Origin: Monodelphis domestica
Taxonomy: Eukaryota; Chordata; Mammalia; Didelphimorphia; Didelphidae
NCBI RefSeq assembly: GCF_027887165.1
Contig: NC_077232.1
Location: 18,120,755-18,184,754, forward strand
DNA length: 64,000 nt
Reading direction: 5' to 3'
The notes beneath the pieces were generated by a model, which was given only the letters and a program-made list of their open reading frames with translations, made no database searches and was not told where the DNA came from. Made by a program: the position numbers and the translations under genes. Shown in pieces: positions 36,968 to 49,342 of this stretch; the stretch's first letter is position 1, and every line of letters starts with the position of its first letter.

Positions 36968-37912
36968 TGTGGTAAGTCATCAAGCCCATGCTGTCTGACA
37001 TAGTCACGCGTGAGTTTCAGAGTTCCAAAGTGACTCTCTGGAAAAACAAGGCACCCACAGAACCTGCCTATGTGTGACTTCTCTCTCTAATAGAATTATT
37101 ATGATTATTGTTCTCTCCCCAATACAGGAGAAATTATATGAGAGCAAATATTTTTAGGGTTAACACACACATATCGCACCTTAATTCCCCCAGATTATTA
37201 CCCTAAAATATTACATTCACAGAATTAAAACCTAAAGATCATTACCCATTATCCCCCTCCTTTTCCTCTCCACAGAGTTACATTCACTCCAATTACAAGC
37301 CAGGCAAGCCAAAAACATCAGTCACCTTCAAGTCCAGGTCTACAGGACACTTCATTGAATCTGTTTGTGGACAGAAATCAGGCAACATTGCCAGGTGCTT
37401 TAAAATAACAGAAGAAAAATAGAACTTGTAAATTGAGGAAAATCCCAAATCTGGTCTCTCATTAAATTACCCTCTAACCCTGTACCTAGCTACAAAATGT
37501 TTTGTTACCCATCTCCTAAGAATTGTGATTGATTGTGAAAGCTGACCAAAAGTAACAATGATTCTCCTAACTAGTCATCCCATAGGTCAGGGAGAACTAA
37601 CCTCCAGATCACCCTGTTTATGTCATTCATATATTTCTGTCATAGCAACAATGTTTCTTGACTATCTACTTTGGCTTTGTTTCTGTTGTTATGTTTTATG
37701 GAAACATGTATGTTGAGAAATGATTATGTGCCAAGAAAGTATGCACTCATTGAACCTATAAAATAAACCAACCCCTGTGCCATGGCAGAGCACTGTGTGA
37801 TGGCTGCCATGGGACTGAGCATGCAGTGCCTCTCATCCATTATTCGACTGAATTGTCACACTTAGACAGAAGGATCCTCCCTTCTGAGACACTGCTGGCT
37901 CCCCTCTCAAAG
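36968..37912 (+). mobile_element. LTR-like insertion, family unknown
   Basis: About 0.94 kb starting TGTGGTAAG interrupts flank that is continuous in the OR6 unit near 60,590. It contains ATAAAATAAACC, a possible polyadenylation signal, about 155 bases from its right end. Target duplications are not clear, so the ends are approximate. Confidence 0.4.
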
Positions 37913-38344
37913 CCTTTTGATCTATGATTTACTCCATTTTCCTGCCCAATTATACCATCTACTTGGTCAGAGATTTTCCTTTCTTTCCCTCAGGTGTTGG
38001 GTCAATCCAAACATCATTAACTTGTGAGATGTATATTTTTGTTATAATGAAATTAAGACCTTTGTTTCTAGACCTAAGACTATCAGGATTCAAGAGAGTT
38101 CAGTATTCAAGGACTGAGATGAGTAAATAGGAGCCAAAAATGGGACATAGAGACCAAATACAAGTTAGGAATGGGAGAAATTTTTATATTGGAAAGATAT
38201 GTGTGTGTAGATCAAATACAGGGAGATGAAATAAAGTTTTTGAATGAAAAGTTGGTCTTTGGGGACTAGCAGGTTCAAGTATTAGAAGGGGCAGGGTTAT
38301 GATACTATTAGAGAAGAGAGAAAAATTCTAAGTGGTAAGCTCAT

Positions 38345-38545
38345 GGCAACAGCAATAGTAAGTTTTCTATTAATATAAGGTTTTATATACACTCTTCATT
38401 TAGTCTTCACAATGTCCCTGTTAGTCAAATACTAGAGATATTAACTTCTTTTTACAGCTCAGCTCACTTAGACTTGGAGAGGTGAAAAAACTTGTTCATG
38501 ATCACCCATCTAGAGCCACTAGCATTATCTCCTGATGCCAGAGGA
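38345..38545 (+). mobile_element. MIR-type SINE remnant
   Basis: TTTAGTCTTCACAATGTCCC then TTTTTACAGCTCAGCTCACT and GACTTGGAGAGGTGAAAAAA follow the MIR core pattern, much decayed. Confidence 0.5.
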
Positions 38546-38576
38546 ATATTCATTCTTTTAAACTGTGATTTATCTT

Positions 38577-38577
<1 letters not shown>

Positions 38578-38631
<54 letters not shown>
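38578..38631 (+). repeat. (TAG)n microsatellite
   Basis: Eighteen uninterrupted TAG units directly before the LTR fragment. The poly-Ser open frame across it is not a gene. Confidence 0.95.
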
Positions 38632-38633
<2 letters not shown>

Positions 38634-39200
38634 TAAAGGGTGAAATTATGGCTGAGACTGAATGTATAATTATTTTTGGTTGCCAAGGATTTTATTTATA
38701 AATTCCTAATGAAAAACCCAAGTCAGCTGGAAATTTCATGTTGATTTTAATTGATAGTGGAGGAGATTTAGGAGGAGGAAGAAGGAAAGGAGTAGGTTTT
38801 CTTCCTCCCTTCCCTGGCTAGTACGAGGGGGGAGATTAGGAGATAAGAGTTTGGAATATGAAGGAGGGAGTCAGGATTGAACTCTAAAAAAAGGAAAAAG
38901 GCTAAGCCAAGATGCAGGAACCTGAAATCAGCTCCAGGGAAAAACTCACCACCAACCCAGACAATAGCTGTCACCATGCCAAGATGTTGGGATGCTTAGC
39001 ATGCTGCCAGCCAGAGTCGTCTCTCCAGGGAAAGAGGAGAGAGGAAGTTATGTGCCTTTTATAGACACTTTTACATCACTTTCCTGTGTCTCATCTGTAC
39101 CAATGATGACTTAGCTTGACTTAGGACAGCCCAGAGGTCTGTCCTTTTTTTCTGCACATGTCTGTTGAAAGTCATTTCCTCAGATAATTAAATCTTTTTT
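38632..39200 (-). mobile_element. Solo LTR fragment related to the U2/U3 LTR
   Basis: It begins TGTAAAGGG directly after the TAG microsatellite. It shares stretches with the U2/U3 LTR, such as AAACCCAAGTCAGCT and the ACAGCCCAG...TCTGTC part. The right end is not resolved (about 39,190-39,235). It is more diverged and so older or a related subfamily. Confidence 0.6.
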
Positions 39201-40018
39201 TTTTAGCACCTAGAAGGTGATCATAAGTCTCAGAATGCCTTTTCTGTCCCAATTTAGTTCAATGTCCATAGAGTAAGCCTGAAGTTCAGGTGTTGTCCGG
39301 AATTCATTTATGTATTAGATCAGAAATAGCTCTTCACTGCCCTAGTTCATCTACTAACATCACCATCTCCTACAATAGATAGGTGCATAATACTAATTGA
39401 ATGATTGATTTGATTAAAAAATTTATGAAGGGAAATTCTTCATTTCAAGGCAACACATATTTATTTATGCAAAAGGAGTAGAGGAAAGCAGTCTAAATTA
39501 TCAATAGGACCTTAATAAGCAAAATCTTTAAGCACATTTATTTGTTATAACTGGGGCAGAGCATCTGATAACAGTATCTGTCCTTTATGAATAGTCAGGG
39601 TCATGGACAAGAGATTCATCAGCAATATTCATCAGGGCAACAGTCCACCAACAAGTTGGTTTTTATCTTCCTCCCTACTGATATAGAAAAAAAGGATTTA
39701 TTCTTTATTTTTGCATGATTGCTCCACCTCTTTAGCCAAAACCTTTTCTTTCCTTTATGGTCTGTTGTGTTAATTCAAATCCTCTACACTTCCATAGTTA
39801 ACTTGTAAGTTAACCTATTAATTGCAAATGAAATTAAAACCATGAATTGCAGGGATGATTATAATCCCAGGGAACTCAAGATTCAAAAACTTAATATGGA
39901 AGTAGAATCCAATAGTGGTAGATACAAACTAAATGCAAATTGTTAACAAGAGTCTTTTCTACTTGGGAAGGTTAAATGGTTATACAAATCAGATAAGGGG
40001 AAGAAGAGTTAATTTTTT

Positions 40019-40216
40019 TTTAAACCCTTACCTTCCGTCTTGGAGTCAATACTGTGTATTGGCTCCAAGGCAGAAGAGTGGTAAGGGCTAGGCAATGGGG
40101 GTCAAGTGACTTGCCCAGGGTCACACAGCTGGGAAGTGTCTGAGGTCAGATTTGAACCTAGGACCTCCCGTCTCTAGGGCTAGCTCTTAACACACTGAGC
40201 TACCCAGCTGCCCCCT
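40019..40216 (-). mobile_element. core-SINE
   Basis: Flanked by AAGAGTTAATTTTTT at 40,004-40,018 and 40,217-40,231. Well preserved, so young. Confidence 0.88.
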
Positions 40217-40467
40217 AAGAGTTAATTTTTTAAGTCAAAAATTAATCTTTGGTAACTGGGATATTAGGCAGACATAATTGGCATAATTAGGCAGACATCA
40301 AACTTTGCCATTAGTGAGTAAGTTTGAACTCTTTGTCATATGACTATGATTTTGAGAATCAATCCTTTGCAAGTTGACAGGAATCTTATAAATGGGTACA
40401 GAAGATAAATTTGTAGATTTAAAACTGGAAGAGACTAAAGAGTTCAGTATGTGCAACCTACTCATTT

Positions 40468-40476
40468 CATTCATTC

Positions 40477-40529
<53 letters not shown>

Positions 40530-40724
40530 CCTATCTATTAAAAAACCATATCTTTCATGTTAGAATTAATACTGTGTATTGGTTGTAAGCCAGAAGAGTG
40601 GTAAGGGCTAGGCAATGGGGGGGGGGGTCAAGTGACACAGCTAGGAAGTGTCTGAGGTCAAATTTGAACCCAGGACCTCCTATCTCTGGGCCTGGCTCTC
40701 AATCCACTGACCCCAGCTGCCCCC
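40468..40724 (-). mobile_element. core-SINE with tetranucleotide tail
   Basis: Near-identical flanks (CAACCTACTCATTT and CAATCTACTCATTT) enclose both the SINE body (40,540-40,724) and the ATCT microsatellite, so the microsatellite grew from the SINE tail. A run of G near 40,620 is also expanded. Confidence 0.8.
40477..40539 (+). repeat. (ATCT)n microsatellite
   Basis: About 15 repeats with one ACCT interruption near the right end. Confidence 0.95.
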
Positions 40725-40889
40725 CAATCTACTCATTTTAAAATGGATTCAGAGGAGTAAAGTGATTTGTGCCAAGTTATATGGGCAAATAGTGGTACAG
40801 TCATGATTCGATCACTGGTTACCTTTCTTTTGTGTTGTTTTTTCATAACCTGTTGTCTATAAATTATAAGGCAAAGGCTGAAATCCTCA

Positions 40890-41313
40890 TAGGAGCTAAG
40901 ATAATTTCCTACAATGGATGTGCTGAATAGTTTTATATCTTTGTTGTCTGTACTACTGTTGAAAGTGATCTGGCTGCTAGGGCTACTGCTCAACAGGCAG
41001 CTTGGTGTGAGCTCCATTATATTTCCAACATGACTTCCAAAGTATGTGCCATTCTTTTCACTGGTTCCTGAGAAGATGGTTTTAATTTAATTTTGACTTC
41101 TGTAGTTCATCAGTTTTGATGTGATTTTCCATCATTTATGGCACTCTCTTGTTTTGGCTCAGGCATTAATGAATGGCTTGTCTTCTCTGCTATGGGATTT
41201 GATCTTTTACTCATCTTAATGTCTTACTTATTCACTCTTATTGTCATTCTTCACAATTTATTTATTCTGTTGGAGAGCAATCAGGAAGCCTTTGCCATCT
41301 GTTAATCCTTCCC
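40890..41313 (+). pseudogene. OR pseudogene fragment, helices 3 to 6, OR5B-related
   Basis: The translation keeps scattered OR landmarks: IISYNGCAE, then TVESD at helix 3, ELHYISNMTSKVCA for [14 protein letters not shown], a CDFPSFMALSC stretch in loop 2, GFDLLLILMSYLFTLIVIL for helix 5, and NQEAFAIC for the start of helix 6. Several stops fall inside, including directly after GCAE, after the GS of helix 4 and before CDFP. The helix 1-2 part and helix 7 are missing. After 41,313 the sequence jumps to DNA that elsewhere lies several kilobases after an OR, so a deletion removed the 3' end. This is an old dead copy. Confidence 0.88.
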
Positions 41314-42299
41314 AATAATGTACATGGTTGGTGTATCATGAACTTAATGAGCATTAATAAACATAATCATTTTAATACACAAATAATAGAAGAAAATAAT
41401 ACATGATGCTGTTAAATTTCATTTTATAGAGTTTTTAAGTGTTTGTTACACTTAATCAATATTAAAACTGTCCTGCTTGTCTGTGTCCCCTTCTGAAAGA
41501 TCTTCTACTATTTTTTGTGTATGTTTAAAATGATTCACTGATTCTCTTTTATTTCTTTTCTCCTTTCTTGCTTCACTGCTATTAGTCTACCAAAGTTCTG
41601 CATCCCTCATCCATCCCCTGTCAGATACTTTTATTCAAAGAGGCAAATTAATGGAAAGCTGTATTATTAGAAGGTACTATGTCTAGGGCCAAAGGGACTT
41701 GACTCGCCCCCTACCTGTTTTCCTATTGCCTATGAGGTAGCTCCATCAGGTCTATACCTAGCAAGCTCATGGCCCTACTTCCTTGTCTCTTCTGAGAGCA
41801 GCCATATTCTCTGTGTACCATGGAGCAACCCTAACAACCACATCTGAATACACCCATGACTTCCCTTAGTAATAATTATGATTGGGTCCCCAGAGACCAG
41901 GGCATGCTATTATGTGCTTTTCAGAGGTTCCTGTTAAGTAACTCTGGATGTCCTCAGAGGAGTCTTTATTCTTTAAGAGCACCAACATTCCCATTCTTGT
42001 AAAACTCTACTGCAAGTTTGTGACAAAGAGCCATAACAATCCTTTTCTATTTCAATTTGGACCTATGTCCATTAGGCAAGCCTGATGTTTACTTGAGATC
42101 AACATTCATTTCTTAATTAGATCAGAAAGAGTTCTCCTTTACCTTAGTTCATTTGGTGGTCTTACTTGTCACCCAAATCCAAGGAACAACAGTGACTGTC
42201 ACAAAGAGAACTAGAACTGACACCAACTGGAAAATTTTCAGTTTTTAGCACAAGAAACCAAGAAAAATTCCTACAAATCCTTTCCCCTTGTCTTTGGAT

Positions 42300-42394
42300 T
42301 AAGCCTCTAACTGAATACTTATCCTTAGGTGAAGATACTCAGTTCCTCTTCCACCGTGGAGACTTGTCACCATTCTAAAAGGGTCCAGGTAGGT
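42300..42394 (+). other. Predicted noncoding first exon end and splice donor of OR5
   Basis: GGGTCCAG|GTAGGT with the cut at 42388/42389. The preceding bases (CTTGTCACCATTCTAAAAGG) align with CTTGTGACAGAACTAAAGG of the A-type units, so the element is conserved between the two branches. The acceptor is only 423 bases downstream. Confidence 0.6.
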
Positions 42395-42554
42395 CTCAGA
42401 TATTAGAATACTGGTGTCAGGTCCTTCTCAATTCTACAATGAGTGCTACTTGAAAGAAAAAAAGTATCCTTTTCTTCAAGGTATGGAGAGGTAGGGGGTT
42501 CCAAATCACAAATCTGGAACTGCTATTTCATAAGGTTTCATGTTATATTCAGAT

Positions 42555-42770
42555 AGATGAAAATGAGAGCTTGCATTTATTTGGCACTTCAAGGCTCACA
42601 TAACAATGTATATTTTAAAAATATTGTTTGATTTTTATGATAGCCCAGAAAGAGTAGGTGTTATTATTATGTCTATTTTAGAGATGAGAAACTGTGGCTG
42701 ATATATTAGGTCATTTGTCCAGGTCCATTATACAAAATATGATTCTATCACTCTCACAAAATCATGATAA
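42555..42770 (+). mobile_element. MIR-type SINE inside the OR5 intron
   Basis: GCATTTATTTGGCACTTCAA and TTTAGAGATGAGAAACTG match the MIR core. The same element at about 53,735-53,965 lies in the OR6 intron, so it predates their duplication. Confidence 0.65.
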
Positions 42771-42840
42771 CTGCCATAGTTTATTCTGCTGATTGTTGTT
42801 CTCTTTCCCAGGAGAATCACCCAAATCAGTACACCCATTC

Positions 42841-43770
42841 ATGGAGAATGGCTCAGAGGTGAAGGAGTTCATCCTTGTGGGATTGACAGATGCTCCTGAA
42901 CTTCAGGTCCCCCTCTTCATAATATTTACTGTCATCTACCTCATCACCCTAGTAGGGAATCTGGGCATGATAGTCCTGATATTATGGGACTCCCGTCTCC
43001 ACACACCCATGTACCTTTTCCTCAGTAACCTCTCTCTGTCAGATCTGGGCTACTCTTCTGCCATTACTCCCAAAGTGATGGCTGGATTCTTCCCAGGAGA
43101 CAAAACCATCTCCTATAATGGATGTGCTGCACAAATGTTCTTCTTTCTGTATTTTGCTGTTATTGAAAGTTATCTCCTGGCTGCTATGGCCTATGATCGC
43201 CAGGTAGCTGTATGTAAGCCTCTTCATTATGCCACCACTATGACACCCAATGTATGTGCCCGTCTGGTTATTGGATCCTATATCTGTGGTTTTCTTTTTT
43301 CTTCCCTTTACACAGGAAACACCTTTAGTCTCTATTTTTGTAATTCCAATGTGATTCGTCACTTTTTCTGTGATATTCCACCCCTCTTTGCTATCTCCTG
43401 CTCTCTCACATACATCCATGAATTGATTGTCTTTTTTGCTGTTACTTTCAATACATCTTTTGCCCTTTTTTTCATTGTGAAATCCTATTTTTCCATTTTC
43501 ATGGCCATTTTGAGGATGCGTTCAGCTGAGGGCCGCCAGAAAGCGTTCTCTACGTGTGCTTCCCATCTCACAGCTGTATCCCTATTTTATGGAACAGTAC
43601 TTTTCATGTACTTACAACCTAGCTCTAGCCATTCCATGGACACAGACAAAGTGGCGTCAGTGTTCTACACCATGGTCATCCCCATGTTGAATCCTCTGGT
43701 CTATAGTCTGAGGAATAAGGAAGTCAGCAGTGCTTTTAGAAAAATCATGGGGAGACAAAGCCTTCGCTAG
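42841..43770 (+). CDS. OR5B-like: Olfactory receptor OR5, B-type OR5B-like, intact
   Basis: This is a 309-residue odorant receptor from the MENGSEV start. The open frame extends back to an ATG at 42793, but the AG acceptor at 42810-42811 lies inside that extension. The mature mRNA should therefore begin at GAGAATCACC and use the ATG at 42841, which matches the start of its paralogues. Motifs include N3-G-S glycosylation, [35 protein letters not shown] and [18 protein letters not shown] is DRQ here, not DRH. The tail ends MGRQSLR, shorter than in OR1-OR3. A conserved donor at 42388/42389 gives a predicted intron of only 423 bases, the shortest in the window. Confidence 0.95.
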   Translation: MENGSEVKEFILVGLTDAPELQVPLFIIFTVIYLITLVGNLGMIVLILWDSRLHTPMYLFLSNLSLSDLGYSSAITPKVMAGFFPGDKTISYNGCAAQMFFFLYFAVIESYLLAAMAYDRQVAVCKPLHYATTMTPNVCARLVIGSYICGFLFSSLYTGNTFSLYFCNSNVIRHFFCDIPPLFAISCSLTYIHELIVFFAVTFNTSFALFFIVKSYFSIFMAILRMRSAEGRQKAFSTCASHLTAVSLFYGTVLFMYLQPSSSHSMDTDKVASVFYTMVIPMLNPLVYSLRNKEVSSAFRKIMGRQSLR

Positions 43771-44804
43771 CCATCCCGTATTAATTATAGAGTAAATTAC
43801 TCAAGTATTTGTCTTCTATTCTATTTTCTTTAATATACAATATCTTCTGGGCTCACACACCTTTCATTTTTCAGAGATCGTGTGCAGTAAATTCTATTTT
43901 TCCATCTTGAATTTCAAAAACATTTTGCCTTATTGATTTCTAGTACCTGATTTAGTACTGTATAATTTTCAGGAATTTGGGTAATCTCGTTGTTTTTTTA
44001 CTTCATCTATCAATTGATGAGATTTTTGAAGTTTAATGTCTGTTCACTTTTTCAGAAGAACTTTAATGGAATACCTATATCACAGAAAGTTATGCTGTTT
44101 GTAAACATCAGCCCTTATGTGTCTGCTATTAACTCTTCATGTGAATCTGGGCAGACTATGGTTGAGTGATTTGGAAATGTGAGTTAACATCTCTGTATTA
44201 TTTTTGCAGAAAAGACGAGTGGAATATCACTTATTCTCTTCATTCTTTTGATCATGGTGGAGGGTACCAAAATGGGAGAGTTGCTGTATATAACTTGTAA
44301 TATGGAAACTCCCTGTTCTGCTGCGGATTGGCAACCCTTGGCCAACACATATTCTTAGAAGTGGGAGTACTTAAATTTTAAATTCATTATCCTTGTTCAC
44401 ACAAGCAGTCACAAACATGACCTTGCAGAGTGGATGGCACATAGTAAGAAGTTAATACTTTTTTTTTTTCACTGTTTGACTGACTTGAGTGTAGGCCAAT
44501 CTTTTGTACATGCTGGCATGAAGCCTAAACCTTTTATAAAATAACAATAAAGATCCTAATTCATTTGGATTGGCCTGAATATAGAAATTCCTAGGGTTTG
44601 GTTTTTCTTCTTGATGTTTTCTTTTTTAGTTATCTTTAATAAATAAATTTATATCATCAGAATTAGAACCAATGAATAAGAATTTGAAATTTGTGACCTC
44701 GGTGGTCTGATAATCTATCTAATGTCTGAAAGAAGTCTCTATTCCCAGAAAGAAATCCAGCCCCTGTTTAAAGACCTTCAAGGAGGGGCAAGCCACTGCC
44801 TTTT

Positions 44805-45990
44805 ATTGATTGATTGATTTTTCCATAGTTACATGATTATGCTCTTTCTCCCTTCTTCTATTCCCCTTCCCAGAGCTGACAAGCAATTCCACTGGGTTTT
44901 ATGTGTATTATTACTCAAAATCCATTTCCAGGGGGGCAGCTAGGTGGCTCAGTGGATTGAGAGTCAGGCCCAGAGATGGGAGGTCCTGGGTTCAAATCTG
45001 ACCTCAGAAATTTCCCAGCTATGTGACCCTGGGCAATTCACTTAATGCCTATTGCTTAGCCCTTATTACTCTTCTGCCTTAGAACCAATACCCAATATTG
45101 ATTCTAAAGTGGAAGGTTAAGGGTTTAAAAAACCCATTTCCATATTATTCATAATAGAATGTAATAGGGACTATTGTAATAGAGTAATCTTTTAAAAACC
45201 AAACCCCCATTATATACCCATATAACTACATAATAAATCATATGTTTTTCTTCTGTGTTTGTACTCCTATAGCTATTTCTCTGGATGTAGAAAGTGGTTT
45301 TTTTCATAAATCCCTCAAGATTGTCCTGGATCATTAAATTTCTATTAGTAGAAAAACCCATAACATTTGATTATGCCATATTATTTCACTTTCTGTGTAC
45401 AATGTTCTCCTGGTTCTGCTCATTTCACTCTGTGTTAGTTCATGGAGGTTCTTCTGTTCATATGAAAATCCTCCAGTTCATCATTCCTTATAGCACAATA
45501 GTATTCCATTACCATCAGATACCACAATTTTCTCAGCCATTCCCCAATAAAGGGTTGTCCCCTCATTTTCCATTCTTGGCCACCCACCACAAAAAGCACA
45601 GCCATAAATATTTTTGTACATTTAAAAAATCTATTTGGGGTACCAGTATAGCAGTGGTATGTCTGGATCAAAGGTCATGCATTCTTTTAAAGCCCTTTGG
45701 GAATAATTCCAAATTTCCCTCCAGAATAGTTGGATCAATTCACAACTCCACCCCCAATGTATTATTAGTGTCATAATTTTGCCACGTCCCCTCTAACATT
45801 TATTATTATCCTTTATTGTTATATTGGTCAATCTTCTAGGGATGAGGTGGTACCTTAGAGCTGTTTTGATTTGTATTTCTCTAATCAGGAGAGATTTAGA
45901 ACACTTTTTGATGTTATTATTAATAGATTTTATTTCTTTATCTGAAAATTGCCTATTCATGTCCCTTAACCATTTGTTAACTGGGGAATA
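44805..45990 (-). mobile_element. LINE-1 3' end in OR5 flank, split by a SINE
   Basis: Target duplications AGCCACTGCCTTTT (44,791-44,804) and AGTCACTGCCTTTT (45,991-46,004) flank it. The OR6 unit has the empty site at 57,388-57,404. The minus strand holds the ORF2 end (NKWLRDMNRQFSDKEIKSIN at 45,793-45,996). Confidence 0.85.
44931..45132 (+). mobile_element. core-SINE, + strand, inside a LINE-1
   Basis: The full head is readable: GCAGCTAGGTGGCTCAGTGG with box A, then GGGTTCAAATCTGACCTCAG with box B, down to a GGGTTTAAAAAA tail. CCATTTCCA repeats on both sides. Confidence 0.88.
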
Positions 45991-46079
45991 AGTCACTGCC
46001 TTTTTAAGGTATCCATTTTAGTTTTGTTCAGCAGTAATGGCTTAGAAACTTTCCCCTAATATCAATTATAAAGTTACCA

Positions 46080-46960
46080 ACTCATAATTTCTCACCATTG
46101 TATTCTCTAGCCATCAAATAGAGCATTTTGTATGGCACAGCAATGTTCCTTTGAATTAAAGCACCACAATTCTCTTAGCCACTCCTGAGTTGATGGGCAT
46201 CTACTTTGTTTCCAGTTTTTACTATCTTTGGAATCATTGTTCTATCTATTTTCTTATGTCTATGGACTTTTTTCTTATCAATGGATTCCTTGGGATATAA
46301 GCTAGTAAAGAAATCTCTGGTTCAGAAAGCATGGGAATTTTAGTCATTTTAATTCCATAATTCCAAATCCCTTTCCAAAATTATTGTAGCATTTCATTGC
46401 TCGACTACCAAAGAATTCGTGTGTCTATCATGTCACACATTTCTCAACACTGACTATTGACATATTTTGGTTATCTTCTCCATATATACATATATATTGT
46501 AAAATGAAGCCTCCAGGTTATTTTAATTTAAACATTTTTTGTTCGGGGGAATGATAATTTAATATATATGTACAAATTTACAATATACATGCCTATATGT
46601 GCATATGTACATACACATATACACACAAATAAGTAGCTTGGAAAGCAATCTTATCAGTGCAATTTGATATAAGGGTTTTTCTCCATTCAATTGATTTCCT
46701 TTTTGTCATAGTTGCATTAATTTTATCTTTGCAGAAGTTTCTCAGCTTTTTATAATCAAAGTAATTTACTTTATATTTTCTTATTATCTACTATATCTTA
46801 TTTGCTTAGGAATACATCTCTTACCTGTTGCTGTGAGAAATATATGCTCCACTTATCTTCTAATATTTTTCAACATAATCAGATTAACTCTATACTTATA
46901 AATTATTGGGGAATATGATATAATGTATTGGTCTAAACCCAAATGATGCAAGACTAGTTT
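46080..46960 (-). mobile_element. Old LINE-1 ORF2 tail shared by OR5 and OR6 flanks
   Basis: Highly decayed antisense ORF2 end (ACTCCTGAGTTGATGGGCAT is the GNG-type region). The same element lies at about 57,500-58,380 after OR6, so it predates that duplication. Confidence 0.6.
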
Positions 46961-47769
46961 TCCCAGCAGTTTTTTCTTTTTAGACAAATGCAGTAATTTA
47001 GGGAATTAGGATTGCATGTGGTTAATTGTGTGATTTGAGTGTACCACACTGAATCTATCTTGTGACTCAATTCTGAAGTTAACTCAGTTCCCTTTCTATT
47101 CAATTATGGGCCTAGTCCCAATTCTTTCTTGTTAGAAAAGTTTATTCAGTTGTGGGAATTAGGAAAAATCCTTATTACAATGCATCAACCTCCCCCTCTC
47201 CCCATATGGCTGGGAAACTGAACTACCTGTACTAGCTGTTTAGAGGATCTTAATCAAGGCCCTAGTGTATGTTGACCAGAAACACAGTCAGATCCTCTGA
47301 TTGATGCAAAGAATTTCCCCATAATTGTACATCTCAAGCAACCCATATATCTTATCTGAAAACTGGCCCCATGATGATCTGTCAGTCATTGATTCTACAT
47401 TCTTTTGATTGTATTCAAATGATTGGGAGGAGAGGGACAACCCTTTTCCTGAATTCAGGGAAATTTTTATGCTCTCCCTCCCAACTTGGAAAGTCCCTAA
47501 TTCTTCCTCTAATTAGAAATCTAATTACATAATGTGATGTTTCCCTTTCATTAACAGACTTTATTTGATTGTTTTTAATGCATAAAATTCTGTCTCACCC
47601 TGGATTCAATGTCCAGCCCCAAAGTGAGGAAATAGCTTGGTCCTAATTTATTGGCCATTGTCACGAATGGCTTAATAAATTGATATTATCAAAAGATTAA
47701 ACCTTTGTTTCCTCATTCATTTCATCTTTTGTTTGTTATGCAGAGGTGTTTTTCTCTCTGTAATTTATG

Positions 47770-48010
47770 TTTTCTTCTTTGCCAATAAATTAACCAATAA
47801 ACATTTATTTTGTGCCTGTCTTATTCCAGTCACTGTGCTAAGTATTAATGATACAAATAGAAGCAAAAGACAGAATGTGACCTTAAAAAGATTACCATGT
47901 AATGCTAGAGAAAAGTAACAAATATATACAAATAAGCCATAGACAGGATAATTGGCAAATACCTAATAGATGAAGGCACTCAAATGAAAGAGGTCTAAAA
48001 AGCATTCCAG
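47770..48010 (+). mobile_element. Interspersed repeat of uncertain family, OR5 flank
   Basis: AACCAATAAACATTTATTTT, then CACTGTGCTAAGTATTAATG and GCAAAAGACAGAATGTGACC match a repeat common in mammalian genomes whose class I cannot name with confidence. A duplicate is at about 59,390-59,630 after OR6. Confidence 0.5.
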
Positions 48011-48562
48011 TACAAGATGAGATTTTAGTTGGGACTTCCCAGAAGCCATCAGGGAGAAATGAAGAAAGAGACTATTTAAGCCATGGGGGATAGTCAGAGA
48101 AAATGCCCAGAGACCAAGCATTATTGGTTTGTATTGTTTGTGATTCTTCCTTTTCTTGACGTTCAAATGATCTGTCTATCTAGATTTTATCCCATTCCCA
48201 AAGGTTTCTATTTACATATTTATAATATTTATTCATACAATGAACTTAATGTTTTCAGAATCCCTCTTTTGTATTTGTTTTTAGCAAAAAGTTATTCTGG
48301 CATGATAGAAAGTTTTTGTGTGGTTTTATGAAAATCTCAACATCTAAACCAACTCATTTAGCTTGTGTACTTACTACAAATGGAACAACAAATGTGGTAA
48401 TAGTGTCTTTCCTTTACTTGTTGTCAGGACCATGGCTAAGTGAAGCTATTCATCAATAAAACCATCCACAAAGGCTTCTTTGTTATTTTTTCTTTAACAT
48501 TCTGGCCAAGTCCTTTCTTATCTAGGAGAAGGATTCATCCAATTTTTGCTGTCTACTGTAAC

Positions 48563-48905
48563 TGTTGTGGGAATTTGCAAGGTGTACCCCTTGGGTTCAG
48601 AAAGATACCTTTTGCAAGCATGAAAGACTCTGAAAACCCCACTTAAAGATCAAGAGAGAGATTTATTAGTAACATTAAATCCTTTGCCAGCAAGAGAGCA
48701 TAAGCTGAACAACCTGGAGGTTGCCCCCTCAATGTCTCCATTCTGGGATTTTTATATTCTTCTATCTCAATTCAATGGGGCAATCAAAAGAGGGTAATCT
48801 CCAAGGTCAGGTATTTTAGGTTAAGAGTCAAGAGGACCTAAGAAAGCAGAGGAATTTCCCTGATAATGGCTTGCTTGAGTTTCTGGGGATACAATGCCCA
48901 TGCCA
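48563..48905 (-). mobile_element. Small solo LTR
   Basis: A 343-base TG...CA element with near-matching 5-base flanks (GTAAC/GTACC). The OR6 unit has an empty site at about 60,640. On the minus strand an AATAAA lies roughly 110 bases before the end. A 5-base duplication is typical of ERVL-type elements, but the family is not certain. Confidence 0.6.
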
Positions 48906-49342
48906 GTACCACCTATTAGGGTACACACTTTTCTTCTCACAACATTTTATCAATTCAAAGCTTCTATCCCCCAAATCAAATAAATCTTTTGGAAGAGCAG
49001 GCTCCCAATTTATTTCAGTTCCTACATATCATTGGTCCCATTATGTTCATGTCAAGCTTGTGTGATGAAGTGTGACATGGAATTTTGCTTCTCATCTCCT
49101 CTTAAGATGTACTCCTAGAGGTCATTTTCAGAAGTTGTTCCTTGTCTCTCAGAATATTAGTACTCAAATGATGCCACAATTTGGAATGTACTTCAAGTAC
49201 TTTGGTTCCTATATCTCATTTTCCTGACCTTTTGAAACTTTCAAGATCAAACATTTCACTCCCTGGAAAAAGAAAGGAATTAAAAAAAAAATCAAATGTA
49301 GACTTCCATAGAAGATATCTTCCTTAGGACTACATGGTCTCA

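Noticed and set aside
38492-38701. Open frame with poly-Ser
   Set aside because: It is a translation of the TAG microsatellite.
42793-42840. Upstream in-frame ATG adding 16 residues to OR5 (and the same at 55,361 for OR6)
   Set aside because: A strong splice acceptor lies inside the extension, and paralogues start at the MEN motif.
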